A stretch of DNA of 64,000 nt from an archaeon. Lineage in GTDB: Archaea; Thermoproteota; Nitrososphaeria; Nitrososphaerales; UBA183. This document shows positions 1-8,043 of the stretch, in pieces; within the stretch, counting starts at the first letter, position 1, and each line of letters starts with the position of its first letter. The stretch spans positions 1 to 64,000 of the forward strand of contig JAJYNM010000087.1 in the NCBI GenBank assembly GCA_021786335.1, written 5' to 3'. Below the pieces are notes generated by a model. The model searched no databases and was not told the origin of the DNA. It saw only the letters and a program-made list of their open reading frames with translations. A program made the translations under genes and the position numbers.

Positions 1-85
1 AGGCGAGCCGCCACCGGACCCCTCCAAAGTACCCTCCAACAACGGCTTCTGAGTAGAGATGCCGTACCACCTGCTGTCCCCCCAT
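1..85 (-). CDS. Possible 5' fragment of a minus-strand gene
   Basis: An open frame on the minus strand runs off the left edge. Its first ATG is at 85 and it reads glycine- and arginine-containing sequence without a recognisable domain; the frame also stays open upstream of that ATG. It would be divergent from the sulfurtransferase gene that starts at 154. With only 28 codons visible no function can be given, and it may be non-coding. Confidence 0.2.
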   Translation of the reverse strand, partial: MGGQQVVRHLYSEAVVGGYFGGVRWRLA

Positions 86-153
86 GGTCTTCGCTGCGGC
101 ACCAAATCCTCCACGAGGAACCCTTAAATCAGGATTATTACATATGTTATAGT

Positions 154-1005
154 GTGGGTGAAAGCTACTCGCATCCGGAGGTCATCGTATCCACACAGTG
201 GGTCTTCGAACACCTGCACGACCCAAAGGTAAGGGTCGCCGAGGTCGACTATGACCCGGCGGCGAACTACAACCAGGGGCACGCCCTCGGCGCCGTCCTA
301 TTCGACTGGAAGAAGGACATGAACGACTCTCTGAAAAGGGATATACTCTCCAAGGAGCAGTTGGAGGAGCTCTTCCAACGTAACGGCATCTCCAACGACA
401 CCACCTTGGTCCTCTACGGTGACTTCAACAACTGGTTCGCTGCATACGCGTTCTGGGACCTCAAATACTACAAGGTCGACAAGGTGAAGCTGATGGACGG
501 AGGGAGGAAGAAGTGGTTGTTGGAAGACAGGCCGATATCCAAGGACATCCCATCGTACCCGCGCGCCAAGTTCAGTGTCGCCGGGCCAGACACGGCGGTC
601 AGGATATACCGGGACGAAGTAAGGGCGGCGGTGGGGAAGCCTGACAAGGTCCTAGTCGATGTCAGGGGTCCGAAGGAGTTCACAGGCGAGATAACCGCGC
701 CGCCGGAATATCCCAACGAGGCAGCCCAGAGAGGGGGCCATATCCCCGGCGCGAAGAACATCCCGTGGGGGATGGCGGTAAACGATGCTGATGGGACCTT
801 CAAGCCAAGGCAGGAACTTGAAGCGCTGTACACAGCCAAAGGTGTCACCAGAGACAAGGGGGTGATCACCTACTGCAGGATAGGAGAGCGCTCCTCACAC
901 AGCTGGTTCGTTCTGAAGTACCTGCTTGGGTATCCAGACGTGAAGAACTATGACGGCTCTTGGACTGAGTGGGGTAACTCCATACTCTATCCTGTAGAGA
1001 AGTGA
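154..1005 (+). CDS. Thiosulfate/3-mercaptopyruvate sulfurtransferase (tandem rhodanese)
   Basis: This 283-residue cytosolic protein moves sulfane sulfur from a donor such as thiosulfate onto an acceptor. It has the two-domain rhodanese layout: an inactive N-terminal domain (about residues 10-130) and a C-terminal catalytic domain (about 150-280). The probable persulfide-carrying cysteine is Cys241, in the loop CRIGERSS, and is followed by the usual C-terminal YDGSWTEWG signature. The length is typical of the SseA/TST family. The start is GTG; the in-frame ATG-like codon upstream is cut off by a stop, and an AT-rich box near 124-130 lies the right distance upstream for a leaderless message. 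The next gene is convergent, ends 4 bp away, and encodes a TusA-like sulfur carrier fusion, so the two may act in one relay (inference). Confidence 0.9.
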   Translation: MGESYSHPEVIVSTQWVFEHLHDPKVRVAEVDYDPAANYNQGHALGAVLFDWKKDMNDSLKRDILSKEQLEELFQRNGISNDTTLVLYGDFNNWFAAYAFWDLKYYKVDKVKLMDGGRKKWLLEDRPISKDIPSYPRAKFSVAGPDTAVRIYRDEVRAAVGKPDKVLVDVRGPKEFTGEITAPPEYPNEAAQRGGHIPGAKNIPWGMAVNDADGTFKPRQELEALYTAKGVTRDKGVITYCRIGERSSHSWFVLKYLLGYPDVKNYDGSWTEWGNSILYPVEK

Positions 1006-1008
1006 TAT

Positions 1009-1716
1009 TCAGCCTTTCTTCACTATGAAGTGACTGAGCGCGCCTTCTGGGCGCACCTCTAGGAGGAAGTTTCCAGTCTGGTCCTGCCACCTGGCCATCT
1101 CGATTTCAGCAGTGGGGTCATCGGAGACCAAATGGATAACCGTTCCCCTGGCTGACTTGGCCAGTTCCTCGTCCAGCCGCGCGAGGACGACAGAACACTC
1201 TGCTCCTACTTCGTAAAGCTCGACATCAGGGAAGGCGGCGAAGCAACGGACCCCCATGGAACGGTGTCTCTCTTCAAGTGTCGGGGTGGCGACTTCGAGA
1301 GAGCGAAGCCTACACCGTCCCCCCACGTTCTCCACCAGAGCCAGCCACCCGTCGCCGAAGGGGTCCCTGTTGACGATGCGCGGATTCTTCCCGAGCGTCT
1401 CATTTGGCTTCTTCACGACACATTCAAACGGCGCCCGGACCACGTCGAAGTGTCTGGGGCCTTCCACAGCGGCCAGCGAATGTCCCTCAGCAATCCTGGA
1501 TTCCTCAGGTTTCACCGAGACAGCAGTGAACCCCCCCGAAAGCCAGGAGACTAGAGGCGTGACACCAACTCTCCATAGGCTCCCCTCGAGGCGCCCCCAC
1601 GTCCCGAACTCGGGATCATACAGCATGTCATCCCTGTATTCGCAACCGCCAACTTTCATGCTCAAAAGGGTGGACCGGGGGGTCTTAGAGCATTTGCGGC
1701 CAGTGCAGGCGAACAC
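1009..1716 (-). CDS. GcvH-like domain fused to a TusA-like sulfur carrier domain
   Basis: The 235-residue protein has three parts. The N-terminus holds cysteines at 4, 9 and 25. Residues about 33-130 resemble the glycine cleavage H protein, including the late NRDPFGDGWL stretch, but the lysine that normally carries lipoate is not seen: the expected site reads VEGPRHF. Residues about 154-235 resemble TusA/SirA, with a single cysteine (Cys174, in GAECSV) where TusA has its CPxP cysteine; the prolines are absent. This points to sulfur transfer rather than glycine cleavage (inference). The only conventional start is GTG at 1716, but the frame upstream still looks coding (about 27 codons back to a stop near 1798), so the true N-terminus is uncertain. 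Confidence 0.65.
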   Translation of the reverse strand: MFACTGRKCSKTPRSTLLSMKVGGCEYRDDMLYDPEFGTWGRLEGSLWRVGVTPLVSWLSGGFTAVSVKPEESRIAEGHSLAAVEGPRHFDVVRAPFECVVKKPNETLGKNPRIVNRDPFGDGWLALVENVGGRCRLRSLEVATPTLEERHRSMGVRCFAAFPDVELYEVGAECSVVLARLDEELAKSARGTVIHLVSDDPTAEIEMARWQDQTGNFLLEVRPEGALSHFIVKKG

Positions 1717-1792
1717 CGGCTTCAGTGGTCTATCTCCGGCACGGAATGGCTCGTTGAATTCCTGAAATAGCGGCTCGCGATAGTAGACAGCC

Positions 1793-2260
1793 TTGTTTCA
1801 CGATGGCCCCCGCCTAGTTGTAATCCGTAGTGCTTCTGTGCTCTTCGGATTCTTCCTCGGACTGGTGGGCGCCTCCCTGGACCTGTATTCAGCATATCAA
1901 TTCATGGTCGGGCCTTCTCAGAATCCCATGCCCGCGCCCGCTGCGGGGATGCTGACTATCCAATTCGTCGGGCCTGGGTTCCTCTTTGGGGTCGGTGGCG
2001 CTGCATTGGGGATTTTTGTACTTGCATCCGCTGCGGCGAGCATATCGGCCTTCGGGGCCGCCCACATGAGAGCGTTCGGGGGATTGATGATTGTCTATGG
2101 ACTCCTCATGGTATTGACAGGGTCATCCATGGGAGGGATGGCGTCAGCCAAGGGGCCGGAGTCCTTTCTTGGCTTCGGAATGTTGCTGGTGGGAGGACTC
2201 ATGGCGATCAACGGTTTCATGATGCTGAGGGAAGCCGCGCTCTCGCCCAACTCGATGTAG
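1793..2260 (+). CDS. Small integral membrane protein, four predicted helices
   Basis: I do not recognise a family. The 155-residue product has four hydrophobic stretches, at about 12-34, 55-78, 88-108 and 122-142, with small residues dominating the turns and few charges. It most likely sits in the cytoplasmic membrane. The TTG start at 1793 is chosen because an AT-rich box lies near 1762-1770; a GTG at codon 16 is the alternative. It is divergent from the GcvH/TusA fusion, whose open frame runs up to this promoter region, and lies just before a cupin gene read in the same direction. Confidence 0.55.
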   Translation: MFHDGPRLVVIRSASVLFGFFLGLVGASLDLYSAYQFMVGPSQNPMPAPAAGMLTIQFVGPGFLFGVGGAALGIFVLASAAASISAFGAAHMRAFGGLMIVYGLLMVLTGSSMGGMASAKGPESFLGFGMLLVGGLMAINGFMMLREAALSPNSM

Positions 2261-2316
2261 TAGACTGTGCCCAGGGGCGCTTATCTTAAAGCGGACCGTG
2301 CGGGTGACCACGCACA

Positions 2317-2685
2317 ATGACGGTGAAGCCAGATGGGTCAGTGAGGCGTCAGCCTGTCGAGAACGCCGTCGATACAGAGATCGAGTGGCTGGTCGACAGA
2401 CACGATGGCGCGCCAAACTTCGAGATGAGGAGATTCAGGATCAGACCGGGAGGGAGCATCCCGAAGCACCTCCATCCGGCGATAGAGCACGAACAGTATG
2501 TGCTGCAGGGGCGGTACAAAGTGGGGATCGGTGACCAGATCCACGAAGTGAAGAAGGGAGACTCCATCTACATCCCCAAAGGCACTCTGCACTGGTACCA
2601 GAACACGGGGGACCAGGACGCGGAGTTCCTCTGTATAGTCCCCAAGACAGAGAAGTACGACTCAGTCTATCCGAAAGTAGAATGA
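2317..2685 (+). CDS. Single-domain cupin protein
   Basis: A 122-residue cupin. The first metal-binding motif is visible as HLHPAIEHEQYVLQG (His, His, Glu and the closing Gly) and the second as PKGTLHWYQN, so the usual three-His, one-Glu metal site can form. Such proteins bind a divalent metal and act as isomerases, dioxygenases or sensors; the substrate cannot be deduced. ATG at 2317 lies about 30 bp after the TATA-like box CTTATCTTAAAG (2279-2290). The gene stands alone between a membrane protein gene and priS. Confidence 0.8.
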   Translation: MTVKPDGSVRRQPVENAVDTEIEWLVDRHDGAPNFEMRRFRIRPGGSIPKHLHPAIEHEQYVLQGRYKVGIGDQIHEVKKGDSIYIPKGTLHWYQNTGDQDAEFLCIVPKTEKYDSVYPKVE

Positions 2686-2831
2686 CGGCAGTCCTAGCAC
2701 AGACAGCCGAATCAGACGTAGCACATCCTGCACCAGAGGAGCAGGATTAGACGTGGGTGCTGCTCTCCGGATTAATCTAGGACAACGGGCTCAGAGTTCT
2801 TATCTCCCATGTCTGAGGTTGCAACGCCGAG

Positions 2832-3917
2832 ATGAACGAATTCACGAAGAGCTTCCTCAGGTCAGCTTACAAGGAGTACTACTTCCGCTGGGCCAGTTCT
2901 ATCGAGTTCCCAGTTGACATCGAGGGAAGGGAATTCGGATACATCCCGTTCGGCGCCGGGATGGTCCGTCACCTGTCGTTCAAGAACGAAGGGGTGGCGG
3001 TCGCAGAGATTCTAAGACAGTCGCCGTCATCTGTGTATTGTTCCAACGCCCGCTATGAACGCCCCACTATGCCCATTGATGAGAAAGGGTGGCTGGGCGC
3101 CGAACTAATCTTCGACATAGATGCCACCGACATCCCCACTCCGTGCAAAAAGGAACACGACCTCTGGTACTGCGAGAAATGCCACGCCTCGGGGAAACTC
3201 CCCAGGCCGGCCAAATGCTCCAAGTGCGGGGGGCCCACCACGGAGTTCCACGGAATCTGCGAAACCTGCTTGGACGCGGCATGGGAACACACTATGAGAG
3301 TGGTCTGCTTCCTTACTGACGACTTCGGGGTCGAACGAGAAGCGATTAGGATTTATTTCTCGGGCAACAGAGGATATCATCTCCAAGTATACGATGATAG
3401 GTTCGAACAACTGGATCAGCTCGCCCGCGGTGAGATAGCGGAGTACGTCCGTGGGACCTCTCTCCCACCCAGCCAAAGCATAACTTCGACTCTCAGGCGA
3501 AGGACGCAGACCGGCGCCATCGGCGCAGGATGGACCAGGCGCATAACTGCATACATCGAACAGCGCAGGGAAGGCTACAGCGGCACCACACAGAAGCTCG
3601 TCTCCGAGGCGATTGCCTCCCAGCGTGCTCTGGTCGATTCTTCGGTGACCACAGATATCCATCGGGTGTTCAGGCTAGCAGGGACGCTGCACGGGACAAC
3701 TGGGATGTCCAAGACGCGGGTGATGTCCAAGGATAGATTCGATCCCCAAGAGGATCCATACGTCTTGGCCGCGAAGGCGGTGAATGTCGCAGTATCTTTT
3801 TACCCCCAATTCAGGGCCAGGCACAGGGACTTTGGCCCGTACAAATCAGTCACAGTCGAGTTGCCCGCCTTTGCGGCGGTACAAATCCTGACTAGAGGTC
3901 TAGGCGAAGTGGTTTGA
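2832..3917 (+). CDS. priS: DNA primase, catalytic (small) subunit PriS
   Basis: PriS makes the RNA/DNA primers that start replication, working as a dimer with PriL. The 361-residue protein shows the metal-binding DxD in FDIDATD (Asp95, Asp97), the SGNRGYH nucleotide-binding motif (177-183) and the late DIHRVFRLAGTLHG motif. Between them is a cysteine-rich insert with CxxC pairs at 114/117, 129/132 and 143/146, more cysteines than the single zinc knuckle needs. A TATA-like TTCTTATCT at about 2797-2805 sets a leaderless ATG start. The stop codon abuts the ATG of a GINS gene, so primase and a CMG helicase subunit are probably made from one message. Confidence 0.95.
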   Translation: MNEFTKSFLRSAYKEYYFRWASSIEFPVDIEGREFGYIPFGAGMVRHLSFKNEGVAVAEILRQSPSSVYCSNARYERPTMPIDEKGWLGAELIFDIDATDIPTPCKKEHDLWYCEKCHASGKLPRPAKCSKCGGPTTEFHGICETCLDAAWEHTMRVVCFLTDDFGVEREAIRIYFSGNRGYHLQVYDDRFEQLDQLARGEIAEYVRGTSLPPSQSITSTLRRRTQTGAIGAGWTRRITAYIEQRREGYSGTTQKLVSEAIASQRALVDSSVTTDIHRVFRLAGTLHGTTGMSKTRVMSKDRFDPQEDPYVLAAKAVNVAVSFYPQFRARHRDFGPYKSVTVELPAFAAVQILTRGLGEVV

Positions 3918-4475
3918 ATGCCTGAAGCGACGCTCGAACACCTGAAGCGTAGGCTCGAGTTGGAGACGCAGTCAGGAGGACTACTCCAGCTCCCGGCTGA
4001 CTTCTATGCGGGCATGTCAGCGTACACCCAGAAACTGAAGAGGTCCGCAGGCGCAGGGGCGTCAGAGATGACCGTCCGATTAGCTGCCGTCCAGGCGAGG
4101 ATGATTGAGTCCATGGTCAGGGAGCTGCTGCAACTCAGGGTTGCGAAGGCGATGCGACAGGGCGCCATCCTACAACTTCTCCCGGAAGAAAGGTACGTGT
4201 GCTCCGCAGAGCAGAAGTTCGAGAAGCGCTTCCAGACCTTAGTAGAGGCGATTTCAGGGGGTCAACCATCCTTCCTAGAGTTCGCCCACATGACCGAGAG
4301 CCAGAGAAACATCACAGTGCGATTCGTGAAACACGTCAACGAGCTGGTGGGACTCGACCTGAGGCGTTACGGCCCATTCGAGCCCGAGGACGTGGCATCC
4401 ATTCCTGCCGCCAGCGCAGATATCCTAATAGCGGGTGGTGATGCAATCGAAGTCACCACCAGAGACGACGTCTAG
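3918..4475 (+). CDS. gins51: GINS complex subunit (Gins51/Sld5-Psf1 type)
   Basis: GINS binds MCM and Cdc45/RecJ to form the replicative helicase. This 185-residue protein has the helical A domain first (about 1-125) and the small beta-rich B domain at the C-terminus (about 130-180, with GPFEPEDVASIPAASADIL), the order found in Gins51 rather than Gins23. The ATG directly follows the priS stop codon with no gap, and a purine-rich stretch (GAGGT) lies upstream, so translation is likely coupled. Linkage of priS and gins is known from other archaea. Confidence 0.88.
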   Translation: MPEATLEHLKRRLELETQSGGLLQLPADFYAGMSAYTQKLKRSAGAGASEMTVRLAAVQARMIESMVRELLQLRVAKAMRQGAILQLLPEERYVCSAEQKFEKRFQTLVEAISGGQPSFLEFAHMTESQRNITVRFVKHVNELVGLDLRRYGPFEPEDVASIPAASADILIAGGDAIEVTTRDDV

Positions 4476-4493
4476 GTGGGTCTCGCACACAGG

Positions 4494-4838
4494 CTAGCTA
4501 TATGACCGCCAGGTGTGGCTGCACTTAGCACACCTGTAGAACTGCGTAGGCGGTTCGTCCCCGCTCCTTGTCTGCAGAAACCACCAGAAGGCCTCGTTAT
4601 GACCACACTTGGGGCACTCAGTCTTCGTCGTCGGGAGTGAATTGAGTTTCTCCTCTTTCTCCCCTACCACCTTTATTTGTGGAGTGTTGGAGAGTTCCTC
4701 CTCAGTCTTCTGGACCAACGCGTTCGCTTCCTTCTTAGAATAGCCACAGTTGTCGCAAATATATGTGACTGACACCTCCCTAACTCCCTTCACCTGTTTC
4801 AGCTTGAGTCGAGTCCCACACTTTGGGCAGAACTTCAG
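4494..4838 (-). CDS. tfs: Transcription factor S (TFS, TFIIS-like), apparent CTG start
   Basis: TFS stimulates RNA cleavage in backtracked archaeal RNA polymerase. The 114-residue reading proposed here has two zinc ribbons: N-terminal Cys4/Cys7 with Cys28/Cys31, and C-terminal Cys75/Cys78 with Cys103/Cys106. The catalytic acidic pair at the hairpin tip is Asp94-Glu95 (SGDEPP). The usual N-terminus of the family (MKFCPKCG-like) is present only if translation starts at CTG, 4838-4836; no ATG, GTG or TTG lies in frame before it. The CTG overlaps the rpoL stop codon as CTGA. The first conventional start, GTG at 4793, would remove half of the first zinc ribbon. Confidence 0.9.
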   Translation of the reverse strand: MKFCPKCGTRLKLKQVKGVREVSVTYICDNCGYSKKEANALVQKTEEELSNTPQIKVVGEKEEKLNSLPTTKTECPKCGHNEAFWWFLQTRSGDEPPTQFYRCAKCSHTWRSYS

Positions 4839-5122
4839 CTTGACCCACCACTGAGCGCTTTCTTTACGCCGTCGTAGAGCTCCTTGGTGGTCTCCATGGC
4901 CCTGTCGACACTGATAGCGAACGCCTTCTCCGGCCTTGCCCGTTGGGATCTGACCTTCAACACGAGCTTCTTAATCAAGGGGTGAGGCGGGAGTACTCCA
5001 GCGAAAGTGACGCTCTTCTCCTCCAGCAGTTCATGATGTACGATTTCAGCGAGGGAGTAATCTTCCCCTGTGATCTCCACCGTGAGGCCCTTTTCGTCTT
5101 CACTCGTGGTCTGAACCTGCAT
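4835..5122 (-). CDS. rpoL: DNA-directed RNA polymerase subunit L (Rpb11-like)
   Basis: RpoL pairs with RpoD to form the assembly platform of archaeal RNA polymerase. The 95-residue protein has the expected alpha-like dimerisation fold, with a GEDYSLAEIVHHELL helix region and a PPHPLIKKLVLKV strand. The ATG at 5122 follows a TATA-like TTTAATAAC at about 5147-5155. Its stop codon overlaps the apparent CTG start of tfs. The order dph2, csl4, rpoL, tfs on one strand recurs among TACK archaea. Confidence 0.92.
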   Translation of the reverse strand: MQVQTTSEDEKGLTVEITGEDYSLAEIVHHELLEEKSVTFAGVLPPHPLIKKLVLKVRSQRARPEKAFAISVDRAMETTKELYDGVKKALSGGSS

Positions 5123-5195
5123 ATTTTGTCTGGCCGCCCCCCGACTTGTTATTAAACAGATAGCAGCTTGTCAAGCAATGTTCCGAGTTCGGTGG

Positions 5196-5771
5196 CTACG
5201 GCTCGATGGGGGTTGTCCCGAAGTCCCTGGCCAGTTTCCTCTCCTCTACATTGCCACATTCATCACACTTCAGCTTGGTCGCGCTCCCCTTTAGAAGGGG
5301 CCTTCCGCAGTTCCCGCACAGTGCAGCGACGACTCCCATGTCAGGCTCGTCAACGGTCAGGTGTATTATCCCATTTACCAGACTGAAGACCCTGCATCTG
5401 ACGATGTCGCCAGGTTTGACCGGGGTGGTCCTTCTAGCCCCCCTCCCGCCTCCAGAGAGGCCTCTCAGAGAGAGCATGCCAGAGAAGTCCTTGTGAGTGG
5501 GTTTTCCGTTGAGGAAGAAGATATGGACGTTCGCGGAGTTCGCCTGAGACCCTTCGACTTGGCCTGTGACCCAGTCGTCCACGCGGAACAACTCAGGCTC
5601 CGTAGCAGGCTGCACTGAAATTTCCATATTCTTTATGTCCCTCACCACGGAGCCCGCCCTCAAGGCCCTGATTAGTCCGGAGGCGTCGTATGTGTGCATG
5701 CCGGGGAGGAACTCCTCTGATACTGCAAGTTTGTCCCCTGGGAGGGCAATCGGCACTTTCCGCTCTTTCAT
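5196..5771 (-). CDS. csl4: Exosome RNA-binding protein Csl4
   Basis: Csl4 is one of the two cap proteins of the archaeal RNA exosome, which degrades RNA 3' to 5'. The 191-residue protein has an N-terminal domain (about 5-60) containing the PGDKLAVSEEFLPG signature, an S1 RNA-binding domain (about 64-145) and a C-terminal zinc ribbon with Cys152, Cys155, Cys169 and Cys172. A Gly/Arg-rich loop (about 106-113) sits within the S1 domain. The start is placed at ATG 5771, which overlaps the dph2 stop as ATGA; an in-frame GTG at 5804 would add 11 residues inside dph2. Confidence 0.92.
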   Translation of the reverse strand: MKERKVPIALPGDKLAVSEEFLPGMHTYDASGLIRALRAGSVVRDIKNMEISVQPATEPELFRVDDWVTGQVEGSQANSANVHIFFLNGKPTHKDFSGMLSLRGLSGGGRGARRTTPVKPGDIVRCRVFSLVNGIIHLTVDEPDMGVVAALCGNCGRPLLKGSATKLKCDECGNVEERKLARDFGTTPIEP

Positions 5772-6799
5772 TGCTTTATGAGCCCCACTGTGAGCTCGAT
5801 CCATTTCGCGCGCTCAAGGAACTCCCCCGGATCCCTCCCCTCAATAAGTGCGACTAATGCGTCCGCCTGGGGGATGGATAGCACCGGCCTATCGAAGGTA
5901 AACCCATCCACCGATATCCTGGGGCAGGCTGTCTGGACGAAAGCTTCGATTTCTCTATGGGGGGCGAGCCGCTCCGTGGTAATGTCCCTCATTGCCAACC
6001 GAACCACTTTCTTCCCATTCATTTCTAGGCGCTTTGTTATCCAGTTGCTCCTTCCGAGCATCTTCTGACCTTCCTTCAGCCCTGTGATGACGCCGAACAC
6101 CCGAGCATCCCTGGCCTTGTAGACAGCGAGTATGGCCCTCTTCTTCCTCTCGTTGGCGGCAGCCTGCATATCGGTCACCTCATTGGTGTAGGGGTCGAGC
6201 ATGAACGTGGGTTTCCCCATGGACAGGGCGAGCCCTACGGCGTGGAATTCGCTCTCTCCAAGGAAGACAAAGGCGTCTACCTCGCTCCTTGTGGGGAAGG
6301 GCGCGGAGAAGTCGCAACCGAACACCTGCCCCTCGAGCATCAAATTGTTCCTCCTGCCGACCACAACATGGAACCCCTTGGCTTCAAGCTTCTCTTTCAC
6401 TGGGCCGAGCTGATGGAGGTGCTGGCTGAACGTCGCGAGCCCAATCCGCTTGTAGGGGGCGAGGCCTTTCACCGCGGTCTCAACCACCTCCCCGAACTCC
6501 ACATCGTCAACGGCGTCAATCAGATACGTGTAATTCCCTACCTCTCTGATAGCCGCATTGTGCCCGATATGAAGGGCAAGGTCTGCCTGTAACTTCTCGA
6601 CGTCGTCATCGATGGTATCGCAAACCCCGAAGCAGCTGTCTCCTGACATTATCACAGTCACTCCGTACCTCTCTTTCACCTTCTCCATCAGCTCCTTGGT
6701 CTGCCTAAGCAGGCCCCCGGGGGCATTGACCAGGACAACCCTGGGCCTTTTGTCTTCGATTATCCTGAATACCTCGTTTTCATCTATTTTCACGGTCAT
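5768..6799 (-). CDS. dph2: Diphthamide synthase, 2-(3-amino-3-carboxypropyl)histidine synthase (Dph2)
   Basis: This radical enzyme transfers the aminocarboxypropyl group of S-adenosylmethionine to the target histidine of elongation factor 2, the first diphthamide step. Three well-spaced cysteine sites that can hold the [4Fe-4S] cluster are visible at residues 56/60 (SGDSCFGVCD), 162 (FGCDF) and 292 (ACPRI), matching the spacing of the archaeal family. The frame is open back to 6868, but a TATA-like CTATATAACT near 6848-6857 lies inside that extension, so ATG 6799 is the better start (343 residues). csl4 overlaps its stop. The last-step enzyme Dph6 is encoded at 55944. Confidence 0.92.
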   Translation of the reverse strand: MTVKIDENEVFRIIEDKRPRVVLVNAPGGLLRQTKELMEKVKERYGVTVIMSGDSCFGVCDTIDDDVEKLQADLALHIGHNAAIREVGNYTYLIDAVDDVEFGEVVETAVKGLAPYKRIGLATFSQHLHQLGPVKEKLEAKGFHVVVGRRNNLMLEGQVFGCDFSAPFPTRSEVDAFVFLGESEFHAVGLALSMGKPTFMLDPYTNEVTDMQAAANERKKRAILAVYKARDARVFGVITGLKEGQKMLGRSNWITKRLEMNGKKVVRLAMRDITTERLAPHREIEAFVQTACPRISVDGFTFDRPVLSIPQADALVALIEGRDPGEFLERAKWIELTVGLIKQ

Positions 6800-6929
6800 G
6801 GAACATTCCTCGGGTGCGGTCTCAAGGAATGGCTCTCCGAGGCCAGTTATATAGTTGGAGGGAGGCAACCGGTTTCGTGCTGGGCGTCAATGGAAGGAGC
6901 AGAGCCCTCGGGCGTCGGAGTGACCCGCC

Positions 6930-7322
6930 GTGTCTACGGTGATTGACGCCAAGAGTATCGTCAAGCTCTACAAGGGAAGCCAGACCCTGCCCTGAACAGT
7001 CTGGACCTCAACGCGAGCCAGGGGAAGATATTCACACCGTCAGGGAGGACGGAGCGGAAGACCACGTTCCTCAGGATGGCGAGCATCCATCTTGCCCCCA
7101 CCTCCGACACGGTCAGCGTGTTCGGGATGGATGCGATGTCGGAGGCGAGGAGGATCAGGCGCAGGGTCGCAATCACATCTCATGAGGGGGCATCTTCAGA
7201 GCGCGATAATCCTACCCTCTAAGAGAGCTGGTTCCACCCACGAGGAACAGCCCCGCCATCCCGGCGCATCCTTGGACCCGAACGCACGTGCCTGGCCCAT
7301 GCCACCTGGTTGCCGCCGCTAG
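6930..7322 (+). pseudogene. Remnant of an ABC-2 type transporter ATP-binding gene
   Basis: The frame beginning GTG 6930 reads the start of an ABC ATPase (IDAKSIVKLYKG) and stops at about 6994. A shifted frame carries on with ALNSLDLNASQGKIF, a ruined Walker A (TPSGRTERKTTF where GPNGAGKTTF is expected), then FLRMASIHLAPTSDTV and VFGMDAMSEARRIRRRVAIT, typical of DrrA/CcmA-like ATPases, before a stop near 7221. A further fragment in another frame near 7271-7290 resembles the D-loop region (LDPNARAW). Most of the middle, including the signature motif, is missing. No permease partner is nearby. Confidence 0.75.
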
Positions 7323-7341
7323 ACCACTGTTTCCGTGCTTG

Positions 7342-8043
7342 CTACCCTGACCCCTGCCCATCCAAGGAACCGGCCCCGGTCTGTGCCCGACCCCTCAGCA
7401 TCGCAACTGACACCCACCCCATCCAGAGAAGCATGGAAGCCAAGAACGCTCTCTCCGCGAGCCCTCCGTAATGGGCGAAGACGCCAGGAACGACGAAGCC
7501 GCCGAGGAGATCCACCAAGCAAAGGACGACTGCGGCATAGGCGATGGGGAGAGCCACGCCTCGGACCCTCGACAGGTGCCTGTTCCCTTCCATGCCTAGC
7601 GAAAGGTACACGGCCCCGAAGGCCCCCCCGAGGAAGGCGACGACGGCCACGGCTAGGTGTATCGCGCCGTGCCAGGAGATGGGGGTTGCAGGGACATCAG
7701 TGGGGAATGCTGCCAAGACCAGGGCCCCAACCGACCAGACGGCGAAGAGGTAGCCTCCTCTCCTGAATCGACGCCCCATGACGTCGCCGGCGGTCGCGGC
7801 CAAGGCGAGGGCGAACAGGAAGCAAAGGGAAAAGGCTCCTCTGTTGATGAAGTTCAGCGTCATGACGTAGCCGAACGGACCTACGGCGAGGTCGCTTTCC
7901 GCCTGGCTGACCGGACTGTAATGGGGCGGGAGGGCCTGGGCGGCCGAATCTAGGACGAGATAGAGGACCAGGCCTACCAGCGTGGCAGCGAAAAGGAGGC
8001 GCGTCCGTCTTGCCTGGGCGTCTTCTTCAGAGACGGCTACCAA
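7342..8043 (-). CDS. DUF998 family integral membrane protein
   Basis: The 233-residue protein has six hydrophobic helices, at about 17-37, 62-84, 98-112, 127-148, 163-186 and 200-215, with the HGAIHLAVAV and NFINRGAF-type stretches typical of the DUF998 family. The biochemical role of the family is unknown. The TTG start at 8043 follows a TATA-like AATTTAAG near 8067-8074. It is convergent with the decayed ABC ATPase. The C-terminus is a short glycine-rich tail. Confidence 0.75.
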   Translation of the reverse strand: MVAVSEEDAQARRTRLLFAATLVGLVLYLVLDSAAQALPPHYSPVSQAESDLAVGPFGYVMTLNFINRGAFSLCFLFALALAATAGDVMGRRFRRGGYLFAVWSVGALVLAAFPTDVPATPISWHGAIHLAVAVVAFLGGAFGAVYLSLGMEGNRHLSRVRGVALPIAYAAVVLCLVDLLGGFVVPGVFAHYGGLAERAFLASMLLWMGWVSVAMLRGRAQTGAGSLDGQGSG

